NCBI RefSeq assembly: GCF_040581415.1
Contig: NZ_CP114014.1
Coordinates: 744,001-808,000 of the forward strand
Reading direction: 5' to 3'
Length of the DNA: 64,000 bases
Source: Paraconexibacter sp040581415
Lineage (GTDB): Bacteria; Actinomycetota; Thermoleophilia; Solirubrobacterales; Solirubrobacteraceae
Both the position numbers and the translations under genes were made by a program. The notes under the pieces are model-generated. The model worked only from the letters and a program-made list of their open reading frames with translations. It was not told where the DNA came from and searched no databases. Of this stretch, positions 1 through 8,782 are shown one piece after another. How positions within the stretch are numbered: position 1 is the stretch's first letter; each line of letters begins with the position of its first letter.

Positions 1-199
1 CCGGCCGGTCCGCGTCGGCGGTGACCACCCGCACGCGCCGCTCGGCGATCGCGCGGGCCGGGACGCTGATCGCGTCGGGGTGCGCCTCCAGGACGGCGCG
101 GTCCTCCTCCCAGACCGCCGCCGACCGGCGCTGCAGCGCCTCCAGCACCGACGCCTCGCCGGGGCGCGCCTCGCGCACGCGGCCGACCGCCGTGCTCAC
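1..199 (-). CDS. GNAT-like N-acetyltransferase, N-terminal fragment
   Basis: This is the first 66 codons of a gene that runs off the left edge of the window. It reads from a GTG at 199-197 whose GTGA overlaps the stop of the acyltransferase gene upstream, so the two are probably translationally coupled. The visible N-terminus (MSTAVGRVREARPGEAS, then a helix and a VRVVTADAD segment) resembles the first strand-helix-strand of GCN5-type acetyltransferases. The acetyl-CoA binding loop would lie outside the window and cannot be checked, so the family call is tentative and no substrate can be given. Confidence 0.5.
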   Translation of the reverse strand, partial: MSTAVGRVREARPGEASVLEALQRRSAAVWEEDRAVLEAHPDAISVPARAIAERRVRVVTADADRP

Positions 200-870
200 G
201 CAGCGTCCTCGCCGGCGGCCTTCCGCGCGGCGCGACCGGCCTTGCGGCCCGCGGGCACCGGCGGCGCCGCCTCGCGGATCTCGGTGAGGAGCCGCTGCGC
301 GAAGGCCTTGTGGTCCTCGCCCGGCTGCAGCTGGCCGCCGGCGGGCGGGAAGAACGCGACGTGGATCCGCGGCCGCGTGAACGGGCCGCGCACCAGGTCC
401 ACCGTCCCGGTGACCCGGCAGGAGACGACCTGCGCCTCCGGCACGTTCTGGGCCAGGCGGCCGATGCCGCTGCGGGCGCGCAGGACCTTTCCGCGCGTCA
501 GCGTCCCCTCGGGGAAGATCCCGATGCACGCGCCGCCGCGGAGCTCCGCCGTCGCCGCGTCAAGCGCGCCGACGTCGCCGGCGCCCCGCTCGATCGGGAT
601 CTGGCCCATGCCGTCCAGGATGTGCCGCAGCCCGGGGCGCTTCCACATCGACGCCTTGGCGAGCGCGCGGATCTGGCGGCGCGGCCGGCCGGCGACGCCG
701 ATCGCGACCGGGTCCCAGTGGCTGTCGTGGTTCCCGGCGAGCAGGACGGGCCCGTCCTCCGGCAGGTGCTCGAGGCCCTCGACGGTCAGCCGTCCCCACC
801 AGCGGACAGCTGGGCTGCAGGCGGTCATCGCGAAGCGGTACGTCTTCGTGAACTGCTCGATCGGTGCCAC
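196..870 (-). CDS. lysophospholipid acyltransferase family protein (PlsC-like)
   Basis: This 224-residue protein has the PlsC/LPLAT signature. The NHDSHWD block gives the catalytic H-x4-D pair (His48, Asp53), and FPEGT at about 119-123 is the substrate-phosphate motif. Family members transfer an acyl chain from acyl-CoA or acyl-ACP to lysophosphatidate or related acceptors at the inner face of the membrane. The length is normal for short actinobacterial members. The tail after residue 200 is rich in Arg, Lys and Ala. It lies 36 bases downstream of the beta-propeller gene on the same strand and overlaps the following GNAT start by four bases, so these genes probably share a transcript. The exact acceptor is unknown. 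Confidence 0.85.
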   Translation of the reverse strand: MAPIEQFTKTYRFAMTACSPAVRWWGRLTVEGLEHLPEDGPVLLAGNHDSHWDPVAIGVAGRPRRQIRALAKASMWKRPGLRHILDGMGQIPIERGAGDVGALDAATAELRGGACIGIFPEGTLTRGKVLRARSGIGRLAQNVPEAQVVSCRVTGTVDLVRGPFTRPRIHVAFFPPAGGQLQPGEDHKAFAQRLLTEIREAAPPVPAGRKAGRAARKAAGEDAA

Positions 871-906
871 CCCGCGACCCTACGAGAAGGCGTCGGCCCG
901 CTGCCG

Positions 907-1869
907 TCAGCCCGCCGCCTTCAGCCACGTCATCGCGAGCGTGGGGGTGGGGGAGACCCGCGTCGCCGTGCCACCGCCCGCACGCATCCGGTACGTGCCG
1001 GCCAGGCTGCTGAACGCGACCTGGTCGCCGTCCGGTGCCCACGCCACGGCGAACGCCTGCGGGTGCAGGAGGCGCGGCGTCGCGCGACCGGTGAGCGCCA
1101 CCTGGTAGACGCCGGTGCGCACGAGCGTGCCGGGCGGCGGGAGCTGTCCCGGCGCCGGGTCGCCGGTGAACACGGCGCTGTTCCCCGCCGGCGACAGGGC
1201 GAAGCTCAGCGCGCACGGGAGCGTCCCGCCGACGGCCTCGTAGAGCAGCGTGTCGCGCGTGCCGTCGAGGCGGACGCGTCGCAGGGACGGGCACGCCACG
1301 AAGTCGCCGGTGGTGGGTGCGCCGGCGTAGACGAACGCCCGCCCATCGCGGGTGAAGCGCAGGTCGAACGTGTGCCGCAGGCGCGTGGTGACGCGGGTCA
1401 GGCCGCGTCCGCTGATGTCGGCGACGTACGGGAACAGGTTCAGCCGCCCCGGTTCCGCGTCGCGGAACGCGGTGAGGGCCAGCCGGCGCCCGTCCGGGGA
1501 GATGTCGAGGGAGTGGATGACGATGCCGCGGAAGTCGATGCGGCGGATCACCCGCCCGCGGCCGTCGGCGATCGTGACGTCCCCGTCGGTGCCGCTCGAG
1601 AGCGCCATCAGCCGGCCCGAGCGCGAGCTGCCGATGATCGTCGCGCGGCGGTCCTTGATGACGGACGGTGCGCCGGTCAGCGGCTGCAGCACGAGGTTGC
1701 TCGCGTTCGGGAACGCGAGCCGCCCGTTCTTCGCGACCGCCGCCGCGGGTGCGATCAGCCCGCTGCCGGCGGTGACAGCGGTGACGGCGGCGACGGTGGC
1801 GGCCACCCGGGACCGACGCCCCCCCGTCGGCGCGGAGATGCGACAAGCGACACCCAGGTCGACGCGCAT
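907..1869 (-). CDS. secreted TolB/WD40-like beta-propeller protein
   Basis: This 320-residue protein starts with a basic stretch (GGRRSR) followed by a hydrophobic Ala/Val segment ending near AAAVAKNG, which looks like a signal peptide or membrane anchor. The rest contains repeated blades with the SPDGRRLALT and APDGDQVAF type of motif typical of PD40/TolB propellers. Such domains usually bind ligands or partner proteins; no catalytic site is evident. The start is 12 bases after the monooxygenase stop, so it is probably cotranscribed with that gene and with the acyltransferase. Specific function unknown. Confidence 0.7.
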   Translation of the reverse strand: MRVDLGVACRISAPTGGRRSRVAATVAAVTAVTAGSGLIAPAAAVAKNGRLAFPNASNLVLQPLTGAPSVIKDRRATIIGSSRSGRLMALSSGTDGDVTIADGRGRVIRRIDFRGIVIHSLDISPDGRRLALTAFRDAEPGRLNLFPYVADISGRGLTRVTTRLRHTFDLRFTRDGRAFVYAGAPTTGDFVACPSLRRVRLDGTRDTLLYEAVGGTLPCALSFALSPAGNSAVFTGDPAPGQLPPPGTLVRTGVYQVALTGRATPRLLHPQAFAVAWAPDGDQVAFSSLAGTYRMRAGGGTATRVSPTPTLAMTWLKAAG

Positions 1870-1881
1870 CGCGTCCCGGCC

Positions 1882-3393
1882 TCAGTGTGACGAGGTCTCG
1901 ACGGGGAGCGACTCGGTGGCGACGTCGCCGCTCATGCCGATGTACGCGAACTGCGCCGGGTCCAACTGCCGCGTCGCTGCCTCGTACTCGCGCATGTACC
2001 CGGGCCAGTTCGCGACGATCCGCCCTTCGTCGGTCCGGTACCACGAGTCGCACAGCGTCCACGCCGTGCCGGCGAACTGCTGCTGCAGCGCGGCGTCGCT
2101 CGCGGACTCGACGTCCGCACGGACCATCAGCGCCCGGGCGCCGCGGTCACGGACGGTCTCCAGCGCCTGCCGGATGTACTGCGCCTGCGCCTCGAGGTAG
2201 ACGATGATCGACCCGCCCGAGGTGTTGGTGTTCGGCCCGTACATCACGAACAGCGAGGGGAAGCCCGGCATCGAGATCCCGAGGTGCGCGTGCGCGCCGC
2301 CCTCCCAGTCGGTCGCGAGGTCGCGCCCGTCCGTCCCGGTCACCTGCATCGGGAACATGAAGTCGTTCGTGCGGAACCCGGTGCCGTAGATGATGCAGTC
2401 GACCGGGTGCTCGCGCCCGTCCTCGGTCCGGACGCCGGCGGGGGTGAGGCCGGTGACGCGGTCGGTGACGAGGTCGACGTTCGGCCGCTGCAGCGCCGGG
2501 AGGTAGTGCGAGCTGAAGAGCACGCGCTTGCAGCCGAACGTGTAGTCCGGCCATGCCTTCGCGCGGACCTCGGGGTCCTTCAGCTGGCTGCGCATGAACG
2601 ACGCCGAGCGGAAGTACACGAGGCGGCCGAGCGTGTTCGGGTGCCGGATGGCGGCGGTCAGCACCTCGCCGTAGTGGTAGAGGAAGCGCCGCCGGGCGGA
2701 CTGCAGGCCCGGGATCCGGTCGATCGCCTTCATCGCGAGCGCCGGGTAGGGCCGGTTCTTGCGATTCAGGAACCAGTTCCCGGACCGCTGGAAGACGCTG
2801 AGCGCCGCCACCTGCTTGGCGATCTCCGGGACGAACTGCACGGCGCTCGCGCCGGTCCCGATGACGGCGACGCGCTTGCCGGTCAGGTCGTACTCGTGGT
2901 CCCACTCGGCGGAGTGGAAGCTGTGGCCCTCGAAGGACTCCGCGTCCTGCAGCCGCGGGAACGCCGGCTGGTGCAGCTGCCCGGTCGCGAGCACCACGGC
3001 GCCGGCGTCGTACGTCCTGCCGTCCGTGGTGGTCACGGTCCACTGCAGGTCCTCGTCGTCCCACACGCAGCTGCTCACGGTGCTGCCCGGGACGGTGATG
3101 CGGTCCAGCCCGTACGTGCGCGAGACGCCCTGCAGGTAGCGCAGGATCTCCTCCTGGGGCGAGCACAGCCGCGTCCAGTCGCGGCGCTGCGCGAACGAGT
3201 ACGAGTAGAGGTGGCTCGGGACATCGCACGCCGCGCCGGGGTAGCTGTTGTGGAACCACGTGCCGCCCGGCTCGGTCGCCTTCTCGAGGATCGTGATGTC
3301 GCTGAAGCCGTGACGCTGCAGCTCGATCGCCGCGGCGATCCCCCCGAAGCCGGCGCCCACGATGACGACCTTCGACTGCACGTTGGCGTACAC
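1882..3393 (-). CDS. flavin-containing monooxygenase, Baeyer-Villiger type
   Basis: This 503-residue flavoprotein has an N-terminal FAD Rossmann motif GAGFGG (about 13-18), a central NADPH motif (VIGTGASAVQF) and, between them, FEGHSFHSAEWD (about 154-165). The last matches the Baeyer-Villiger fingerprint FxGxxxHxxxW[PD]. Members insert one oxygen next to a carbonyl, or oxidise soft heteroatoms, using NADPH and O2. The reading frame stays open much further upstream, but the extension overlaps the divergent secreted-protein gene and is Arg/Gly-rich. I therefore choose the GTG at 3393; the GTG at 3381 is an alternative. It heads the leftward operon with the propeller and acyltransferase. The substrate cannot be told. 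Confidence 0.88.
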   Translation of the reverse strand: MYANVQSKVVIVGAGFGGIAAAIELQRHGFSDITILEKATEPGGTWFHNSYPGAACDVPSHLYSYSFAQRRDWTRLCSPQEEILRYLQGVSRTYGLDRITVPGSTVSSCVWDDEDLQWTVTTTDGRTYDAGAVVLATGQLHQPAFPRLQDAESFEGHSFHSAEWDHEYDLTGKRVAVIGTGASAVQFVPEIAKQVAALSVFQRSGNWFLNRKNRPYPALAMKAIDRIPGLQSARRRFLYHYGEVLTAAIRHPNTLGRLVYFRSASFMRSQLKDPEVRAKAWPDYTFGCKRVLFSSHYLPALQRPNVDLVTDRVTGLTPAGVRTEDGREHPVDCIIYGTGFRTNDFMFPMQVTGTDGRDLATDWEGGAHAHLGISMPGFPSLFVMYGPNTNTSGGSIIVYLEAQAQYIRQALETVRDRGARALMVRADVESASDAALQQQFAGTAWTLCDSWYRTDEGRIVANWPGYMREYEAATRQLDPAQFAYIGMSGDVATESLPVETSSH

Positions 3394-3558
3394 GCCGTCA
3401 ATGTACCGATGGGCCCGCCAAGCGGCGACGGCGGCGCCCCGTACGACCGGTGACAGGCATTGTGAGAGCTTCGTGAGATGTGTAACCCGGACCGCACCGG
3501 GGCCGTTTACCTCCGTGTTACCTTCCCGATCATCACCCCCTCCAAGGAGAACTTCCTG

Positions 3559-3963
3559 ATGCACAGCCGTCGCCGCCCCCGCGCGCGCACCCTCGTCACG
3601 CTGGCCTGCCTCGCCGGTGTCGTCCCCGTCGCCGGCGTCACCTCGACGACCGCCACCGCCGCCACCTACACCGCGTCCAAGGCTGCAACGTGCTCGCTGT
3701 CGACGAAGGACGGCACCAAGAAGGGCGGGTACTTCACCTCGCTCAAGGCGACGGGCCTCAGCTGCAGCTCCGCGAAGTCCGTCATGAAGGCGCACGACAA
3801 GTGTCGCCTGAAGAAGGGCCGCAAGGCGACCTGCACCCGGGTCAGCGGCTACAAGTGCACCGAGAAGCGCGGCGCGTCGATCCCGACCGAGTACTCCTCG
3901 ACCGTGACGTGCAAGAAGGGCTCCAAGAAGGTCGTCTACAGCTACTCGCAGGACACCGCGTAG
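3559..3963 (+). CDS. small secreted Lys/Cys-rich protein, unknown function
   Basis: This 134-residue protein has a strong ribosome site (AAGGAG, eight bases before the ATG) and a clear signal peptide (basic HSRRRPRAR, then a hydrophobic core, cleavage near TATAA). The mature part, about 100 residues, is rich in lysine and has six cysteines spaced through it, which suggests disulfide-bonded pairs in the extracytoplasmic space. I do not recognise the family and see no catalytic motif. It stands alone between a divergent monooxygenase operon and the convergent SGNH gene. An in-frame ATG at 3478 is less likely because it lacks a ribosome site and would precede the signal peptide. Confidence 0.7.
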   Translation: MHSRRRPRARTLVTLACLAGVVPVAGVTSTTATAATYTASKAATCSLSTKDGTKKGGYFTSLKATGLSCSSAKSVMKAHDKCRLKKGRKATCTRVSGYKCTEKRGASIPTEYSSTVTCKKGSKKVVYSYSQDTA

Positions 3964-4045
3964 CCCGCAGCATCACCTGACGCGGAGCGCCGCTCCGCGA
4001 CGGTCACCGCGCGTCCCGGACCTGGTCCGGGGCGCGCAGTCTGCG

Positions 4046-5251
4046 TTAAGCGGCGGGTGAGGCGGCCGCCGCGGGGGCGACGGGTGCCGGGTCGGTGACC
4101 GGCGGCGTGGCCGGTGCGGGCTCCGGCGTCGGCGTCGGTTGCGGGGCGGGGGTGGTCGCCGGCGGGTCCAGCTGCGACGGCGCCTGCGGGGCCGGCTCGG
4201 TCAGCGGCTTGAACGGTGCGAGCTTCTCGACGGCACGCTGCAGGTAGGGCGCGAGGGTCTCGCCGAAGGCCCGCGTGATGTGCCCGGGGTCCTTGAAGAC
4301 GAGGACGCCACCGATCACCGGAAAGCAGAACCGGCTGGAGCAGAAGAAGCTCGTCAGGTCGACCGCCATGTAGCGAGGGGACTTGAGGCGGCGGACGGCT
4401 TCGACCGCTGGGTCGGGCTTGACCGAGAAGCTGCGCGGGATCGCGCAGGCGGTACCGGCCCGCTGCTTCTTGCGCACCGCGCCCGCGACGCAGGCCGCGG
4501 TCTTCCCGGTGGCGCGCGGGGTGTCCTTGATGACGACGACACGCGTGACGGAGGCGGGCAGCGCGGACATCTGGTTCATGTAGCCGCGGACCTTCGCCTC
4601 GTACTGCCCGCGCTTCTTGGAGTCGGTGACGCGGACCTGGATGTGCTCGGACAGGAAGACCGTCGACACCTCCTTGTGCCGCCGGAACCAGGCCTGGACC
4701 TGCGGGTTCCACTTCACGCACGCGCGCCGCGTCGACTCCTCCAGGACGGGTGTGGTCGTCGAGAACGGGCAGCTGGAGCGCGTCAGCGAGTACCCGGTCC
4801 ACTCGCGGGCCTTGGCGAACGGGTCCAGGGCCGCGCGCCAGTGGGCGGCGTGGCTGTCCCCGACCAGCGCGATGGTCCCGGCGGCGCGCGCGGCCTCGGG
4901 CGGCGTGAAGCCGAAGCTGCAGACGAACGGCTTGCTGATCAGCGAGACCGTCACGCACTCGGCGTTCGGCTCGATCAGGGCGTTGTCCGGCGTCGGGGTC
5001 ACGCGGAACCGCAGCGCGGAGTTGCTGCACGGGTGCAGCAGGTCCCGCGCGGCCGCGCCGAAGCACGCCGGGGCCTTGGGCGGGGGGCCGGACTCGCCGG
5101 CGGCGGCCAGGGCCGGGGCGGGGGAGCCGACGGACAGCGCGAGCAGGATGCCGGCACCCGCCAGCTTGAGCGCCGGGTGCGGCCGCGGGGTGCAGCGGCC
5201 GCGGCCCGGAGCGCGCGTGGACGCGATCCGAGCGAGCAGAGAGGCGTACAT
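4046..5251 (-). CDS. secreted SGNH-domain protein with Pro/Ala/Thr tail
   Basis: This 401-residue protein begins at ATG 5251, directly before a basic plus hydrophobic segment ending in ALAAA (signal peptide). An SGNH-type core follows: ALVGDSHAAHW carries the Ser and a following His, and FKDPGHIT near the C-terminal end of the domain carries a D-x-x-H pair. Several cysteines may form disulfides. The last 50 residues are a Pro/Thr/Ala tail typical of a wall-spanning linker. The domain resembles the SGNH partners of membrane O-acyltransferases. The gene lies divergent to an MBOAT gene across a 229-base gap, so a role in acetylating an exported polysaccharide is a reasonable inference. Longer upstream starts run into the MBOAT gene. 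Confidence 0.75.
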   Translation of the reverse strand: MYASLLARIASTRAPGRGRCTPRPHPALKLAGAGILLALSVGSPAPALAAAGESGPPPKAPACFGAAARDLLHPCSNSALRFRVTPTPDNALIEPNAECVTVSLISKPFVCSFGFTPPEAARAAGTIALVGDSHAAHWRAALDPFAKAREWTGYSLTRSSCPFSTTTPVLEESTRRACVKWNPQVQAWFRRHKEVSTVFLSEHIQVRVTDSKKRGQYEAKVRGYMNQMSALPASVTRVVVIKDTPRATGKTAACVAGAVRKKQRAGTACAIPRSFSVKPDPAVEAVRRLKSPRYMAVDLTSFFCSSRFCFPVIGGVLVFKDPGHITRAFGETLAPYLQRAVEKLAPFKPLTEPAPQAPSQLDPPATTPAPQPTPTPEPAPATPPVTDPAPVAPAAAASPAA

Positions 5252-5480
5252 GTGCGTCGAAACGCTACAAGACGCCTCGGAGATGCGGCGCGCTTGCCGC
5301 CGGGCGCCGCTGCGACGCGTCACCTTTGACGGGGCGCGCGCGTTGACGGGACCGGAAACGCCGGTCGTCTCTATGATCCGGCGCTGGCCGGGCGGCGCCC
5401 TTCCTCGCCCCCACGCCCGCTCCCGCGCCCCAGAAGCCGCGCCCGGCGCCTCCGCGTCGCTCGCGAACGAGCTCCCGCTG

Positions 5481-6872
5481 ATGCTCTTCCCCACCACCCA
5501 GTTCGCCATCTTCTTCCCGATCGTCCTGGCGATCTCGTGGGCGTTGATGTCGCGGCCGTCGCTGTGGAAGCCGTTCATCGTCATCGCGAGCTACGTCTTC
5601 TACGCGGGCGCGAACCCGCGGTTCTGCCTGCTCCTGGGCGGCGTGACGATCGCCAATCAGCTGTTCGCGAAGTGGATCCACCGCACCGAGGACGACGTCG
5701 CCCGCAAGCGCCTCGTGGTGACGATCGTCGTGATCGACCTCTTCGCGCTGGGGGTGTTCAAGTACTACTCGTTCTTCGTCGAGAGCCTCGCCGACGGCCT
5801 GGACTCGATCGGGCTCGGCATGCCGCTCCCGCTGCTGACCATCGCGCTCCCGGTCGGCATCAGCTTCTTCACCTTCCAGGCGATCTCCTACGTGGTGGAC
5901 GTGTACCGCCGCGAGGTCGAGCCGTCGCCGACGATCGACGTCGCGCTGTACCTGAGCTTCTTCCCGCACCTCGTCGCCGGCCCGATCGTCCGCGCCAAGG
6001 AGTTCCTCCCGCAGCTGCTGAAGCCGGCCAACCCGAAGCGGGTGGCGGTCGGCGCCGGCATCTCGCTGATCGCGCTCGGCCTCATCAAGAAGGTCGTCAT
6101 CGCGGACTACCTCGCGCGGTCGGTGGCCGACCCCGTGTTCGGCGTCCCGCAGGGGTACGGCGCGCCCGACGTCCTGCTCGCCTCCTACGCGTACACCGCG
6201 CAGATCTACTGCGACTTCTCCGGCTACACGGACATCGCGATCGGCCTGGCGCTGCTGATGGGCTACGTCTTCCCGCAGAACTTCAACAGCCCCTACAAGG
6301 CGACCGGCTTCCAGGACTTCTGGCGGCGGTGGCACATGACGCTGTCGCGGTTCCTGCGCGACTTCCTGTACATCCCGCTGGGCGGCAACCGCGGCGGCAA
6401 GTGGTTCATCTACCGCAACCTCATGCTGACGATGTTGCTCGGCGGCCTCTGGCACGGCGCCGCGTGGACGTTCGTCATCTGGGGCGGCCTGCACGGCCTC
6501 TACCAGGTGCTCGAGCGGATGTGGGGCGGGCGCTACAAGCTGCCGGTCTTCGTCCGCTGGTTCGTCACCTTCCACGCCATCGTCCTGGGCTGGATCGTCT
6601 TCCGCAGCCAGAGTCTCGGGGAGCTCGGCGACTTCCTGACGGGCTTCACCCAGGGCGGCGGGCTGACGCTGCTGACCCCGGGCGTGGCGCTGGCGATCGG
6701 CTTGACGATCGGCCTGCAGCTGCTGCCGACCGGCCTGCTGCAGAAGGCCACCATCTGGTTCGAGGGCCGACGCCCGCTCGTGCTCGGCACGAGCTTGGCG
6801 CTGCTGATCGTCGCGACGGCTGCGACGATCTCGAGCCAGGGTGTCGCCCCCTTCATCTACTTCAGTTTCTAA
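5481..6872 (+). CDS. MBOAT family O-acyltransferase (AlgI-like)
   Basis: This 463-residue polytopic membrane protein has the hallmarks of the AlgI branch of MBOAT enzymes: CDFSGYTDIAIG, FWRRWHMTLSRFLRDFLYIPLGG and the conserved His in GGLWHGAAWTF, the presumed active site. Family members move acetyl groups across the membrane for O-acetylation of exopolysaccharide or wall polymers, and pass them to an extracytoplasmic SGNH protein. The GDSL-type gene 25 bases downstream and the divergent SGNH gene fit that pairing. The ATG at 5481 begins directly at the first membrane helix; upstream in-frame sequence belongs to the divergent gene. Confidence 0.92.
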   Translation: MLFPTTQFAIFFPIVLAISWALMSRPSLWKPFIVIASYVFYAGANPRFCLLLGGVTIANQLFAKWIHRTEDDVARKRLVVTIVVIDLFALGVFKYYSFFVESLADGLDSIGLGMPLPLLTIALPVGISFFTFQAISYVVDVYRREVEPSPTIDVALYLSFFPHLVAGPIVRAKEFLPQLLKPANPKRVAVGAGISLIALGLIKKVVIADYLARSVADPVFGVPQGYGAPDVLLASYAYTAQIYCDFSGYTDIAIGLALLMGYVFPQNFNSPYKATGFQDFWRRWHMTLSRFLRDFLYIPLGGNRGGKWFIYRNLMLTMLLGGLWHGAAWTFVIWGGLHGLYQVLERMWGGRYKLPVFVRWFVTFHAIVLGWIVFRSQSLGELGDFLTGFTQGGGLTLLTPGVALAIGLTIGLQLLPTGLLQKATIWFEGRRPLVLGTSLALLIVATAATISSQGVAPFIYFSF

Positions 6873-6897
6873 GCGGCCGTAAGAGGAGCATCTTCCG

Positions 6898-7914
6898 ATG
6901 GCAGACGACGACGCGCTGATGGACCGATTCGAGCAGAACTCGCGGCGCTTCAACGCGCGCGACGCCATCATCACGGTGTTCGTCTGCGCGTTCGTGCTGG
7001 TCCTCATCAACGGCAACTCGATGAAGAACGCCGGGGAGCGGCTCGAGCCCGGCGTCCAGCGGACGGCGATCCTCGCGGTCGCCAAACCCGCGGGCTGGCT
7101 CGCGGACCAGCTGCCGTTCCACGACGTGGCGCACGACCTGACCGCCGGGCTGTCGCCCGACGAGGAGCTCAGCAAGAAGGGCGGCTTCGACCAGGCGCCC
7201 GCCGCGGGGGCCGCGAACCAGGTCCCGCTCGTCACACCTGCCGCCTTCGACCCCGCCGCCATCGGCGCGAAGCCCGCGGCGAAGCTGCCGCTCAAGAAGC
7301 TGCTCGTGACCGGCGACTCGCTGTCGGACCCGCTCGACAAGGTGATGGCGCGCGACCTGGCCTCCGCCGGGGTGGACGTCGACCGCAAGCCCGTCCTGGG
7401 CTCCGGCATCTCCAAGACGGATCTCGTCGAGTGGGGCCGGCTGTCGGCGACCCAGAAGGAGAACATCGATCCCGACGCGGTGATCATGTTCATGGGCGCC
7501 AACGAGGGCTTCCCGATGAAGAACGCCGCCGGCAAGGACGTCGAGTGCTGCGGCGCCGACTGGGCGGCGATCTACGCCAACCGCGTGCGGCAGATGATGA
7601 ACACCTACCGCGCGGGCGGGAAGACGCACATCTACTGGGTCAAGCTCCCGACGCAGCGCCAGGCCGCCCGGCAGAAGATCGCCAAGGTCGTCAACGCCGC
7701 GATCGAGGTCGCCGCGCAGCCCTACCGCAACCAGGTGACCGTCTTCGACACGCTCCCGACGTTCACGCCCGGGGACAAGTACCGGGACGCGATGGACATC
7801 GACGGCAAGAAGACGATCGTCCGGCGCGAGGACGGCATCCACCTCAACGACGAGGGTGCCGACCTGCTCGGGGAGCTGCTCATCAAGCAGCTCCAGCAGC
7901 ACTTCGACTTCTGA
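6898..7914 (+). CDS. membrane-anchored SGNH/GDSL hydrolase-like protein (MBOAT partner)
   Basis: This 338-residue protein has one N-terminal membrane anchor (about 22-38), a flexible Ala/Pro segment to about 130, then an SGNH domain. The domain has GDSLSDP with the nucleophile near Ser141, the GANE block with the Asn, and DGIHLNDEG with the D-x-x-H pair, so the complete S/G/N/H set is present. AGAGGAG precedes the ATG. It directly follows the MBOAT gene and is probably its extracytoplasmic partner, attaching acetyl groups to an exported glycan. By analogy this is an AlgJ/AlgX-like role; the glycan is unknown and no glycosyltransferase lies nearby. Confidence 0.85.
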   Translation: MADDDALMDRFEQNSRRFNARDAIITVFVCAFVLVLINGNSMKNAGERLEPGVQRTAILAVAKPAGWLADQLPFHDVAHDLTAGLSPDEELSKKGGFDQAPAAGAANQVPLVTPAAFDPAAIGAKPAAKLPLKKLLVTGDSLSDPLDKVMARDLASAGVDVDRKPVLGSGISKTDLVEWGRLSATQKENIDPDAVIMFMGANEGFPMKNAAGKDVECCGADWAAIYANRVRQMMNTYRAGGKTHIYWVKLPTQRQAARQKIAKVVNAAIEVAAQPYRNQVTVFDTLPTFTPGDKYRDAMDIDGKKTIVRREDGIHLNDEGADLLGELLIKQLQQHFDF

Positions 7915-7953
7915 GCGCTCGAGCTCGCCGGGCGCTCGGCCCGGCGCGCTCGC

Positions 7954-8370
7954 TCAGCCCGGTAGGCGACCGTCGAACCGCGGCAGCCCGTCGTCCGGGA
8001 TCGGCTCCCACGGCGCGGCGTTCGCCACGAACTGGCGGGCCTGGGGCCGCACCCCGGGGTCGCCGTCGATCGCACCGAGCCGGACGACGACGACGGCACC
8101 GGTATCGCGGTCGGCGGCGAACAGCGCCGACCCGCAGTCCCGGCAGAAGCACTTGAGCAGGCCGTCGCCGGCGTCCCACCGCCCGACGCGGTCCTCGCCC
8201 TCGACGATCGTCGCCGAGCCCGGCTTGACGCGGCCCGAAGCCTGCGCCGCGGTGCCGCTGCGCCGCTGGCAGCGGGTGCAGTGGCAGTAGGCGGCCGCCT
8301 CGAGCGGGGCGTCGATCGCAAGGCGGACGGCGCCGCAGCCGCAGCCGGCGGTGAGTGTGGGTGAGGACAT
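7954..8370 (-). CDS. GFA family protein (glutathione-dependent formaldehyde-activating/CENP-V fold)
   Basis: This 138-residue protein carries the zinc-binding cysteine pattern of the GFA family: CGCGAVR near residue 10, CHCTRC at about 29-34 and CFCRDCG at about 74-80. The fold is a small beta barrel with two zinc sites. The founding member condenses glutathione with formaldehyde, but most bacterial members have no proven activity. Actinobacteria normally use mycothiol rather than glutathione, so the name should not be read as a reaction. It is divergent to the FKBP gene with only 31 bases between the starts. Confidence 0.85.
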   Translation of the reverse strand: MSSPTLTAGCGCGAVRLAIDAPLEAAAYCHCTRCQRRSGTAAQASGRVKPGSATIVEGEDRVGRWDAGDGLLKCFCRDCGSALFAADRDTGAVVVVRLGAIDGDPGVRPQARQFVANAAPWEPIPDDGLPRFDGRLPG

Positions 8371-8401
8371 GGGGTGACGCTACCCGGCTACGGTTCGAGC
8401 C

Positions 8402-8782
8402 ATGTCCACCAGCGAGAAGCCCACCGTCGACGTCCCCGTCGGCACCGACCCGTCCTACCAGCTCGAGCTCGAGGACCTGGTCGTCGGCGACGGCGACGAG
8501 GCCGTCTCCGGCCACACCGTCGAGGTGCACTACGTCGGCGTGTCGTGGTCCAGCGGCAAGCAGTTCGACGCGTCGTGGGACCGCGGCGACACGTTCAAGT
8601 TCGGCCTGGGCAAGGGCCAGGTCATCAAGGGCTGGGACGACGGCGTGGCCGGCATGAAGGTCGGCGGCCGCCGCCGCATCACGATCCCGCCGATGCTCGG
8701 CTACGGCAAGCGCGGCGCCCCGCCGGTCATCGGCAAGGACGAGACGCTCGTCTTCGTCGTGGACCTCATCGCGGTGCGCTGA
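8402..8782 (+). CDS. FKBP-type peptidyl-prolyl cis-trans isomerase
   Basis: This 126-residue single-domain protein matches the FKBP fold: VEVHYVGVSWSSGKQFDASWDRG, FKFGLGKGQVIKGWDDG and RRRITIPPMLGYG contain the Tyr, Asp, Phe, Trp and Tyr residues that line the prolyl pocket. These enzymes speed cis-trans isomerisation of X-Pro bonds and help protein folding. There is no signal peptide, so it acts in the cytoplasm. The last 17 bases overlap the end of the convergent SDR gene. Confidence 0.93.
   Translation: MSTSEKPTVDVPVGTDPSYQLELEDLVVGDGDEAVSGHTVEVHYVGVSWSSGKQFDASWDRGDTFKFGLGKGQVIKGWDDGVAGMKVGGRRRITIPPMLGYGKRGAPPVIGKDETLVFVVDLIAVR

Noticed and set aside
310..1890. Long open frames on the strand opposite to the propeller and acyltransferase genes
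   Set aside because: They are Arg/Ala/Gly-rich translations without domain motifs, produced by the GC bias of genes on the other strand. The same holds for many other long opposite-strand frames (for example 4139-5329 and 22012-24663).
3394..3795. N-terminal extension of the Baeyer-Villiger-type enzyme up to 3795
   Set aside because: It overlaps the divergent secreted-protein gene with its good ribosome site, and the extra residues are low-complexity Arg/Gly sequence. The FAD motif sits directly after the GTG at 3393.
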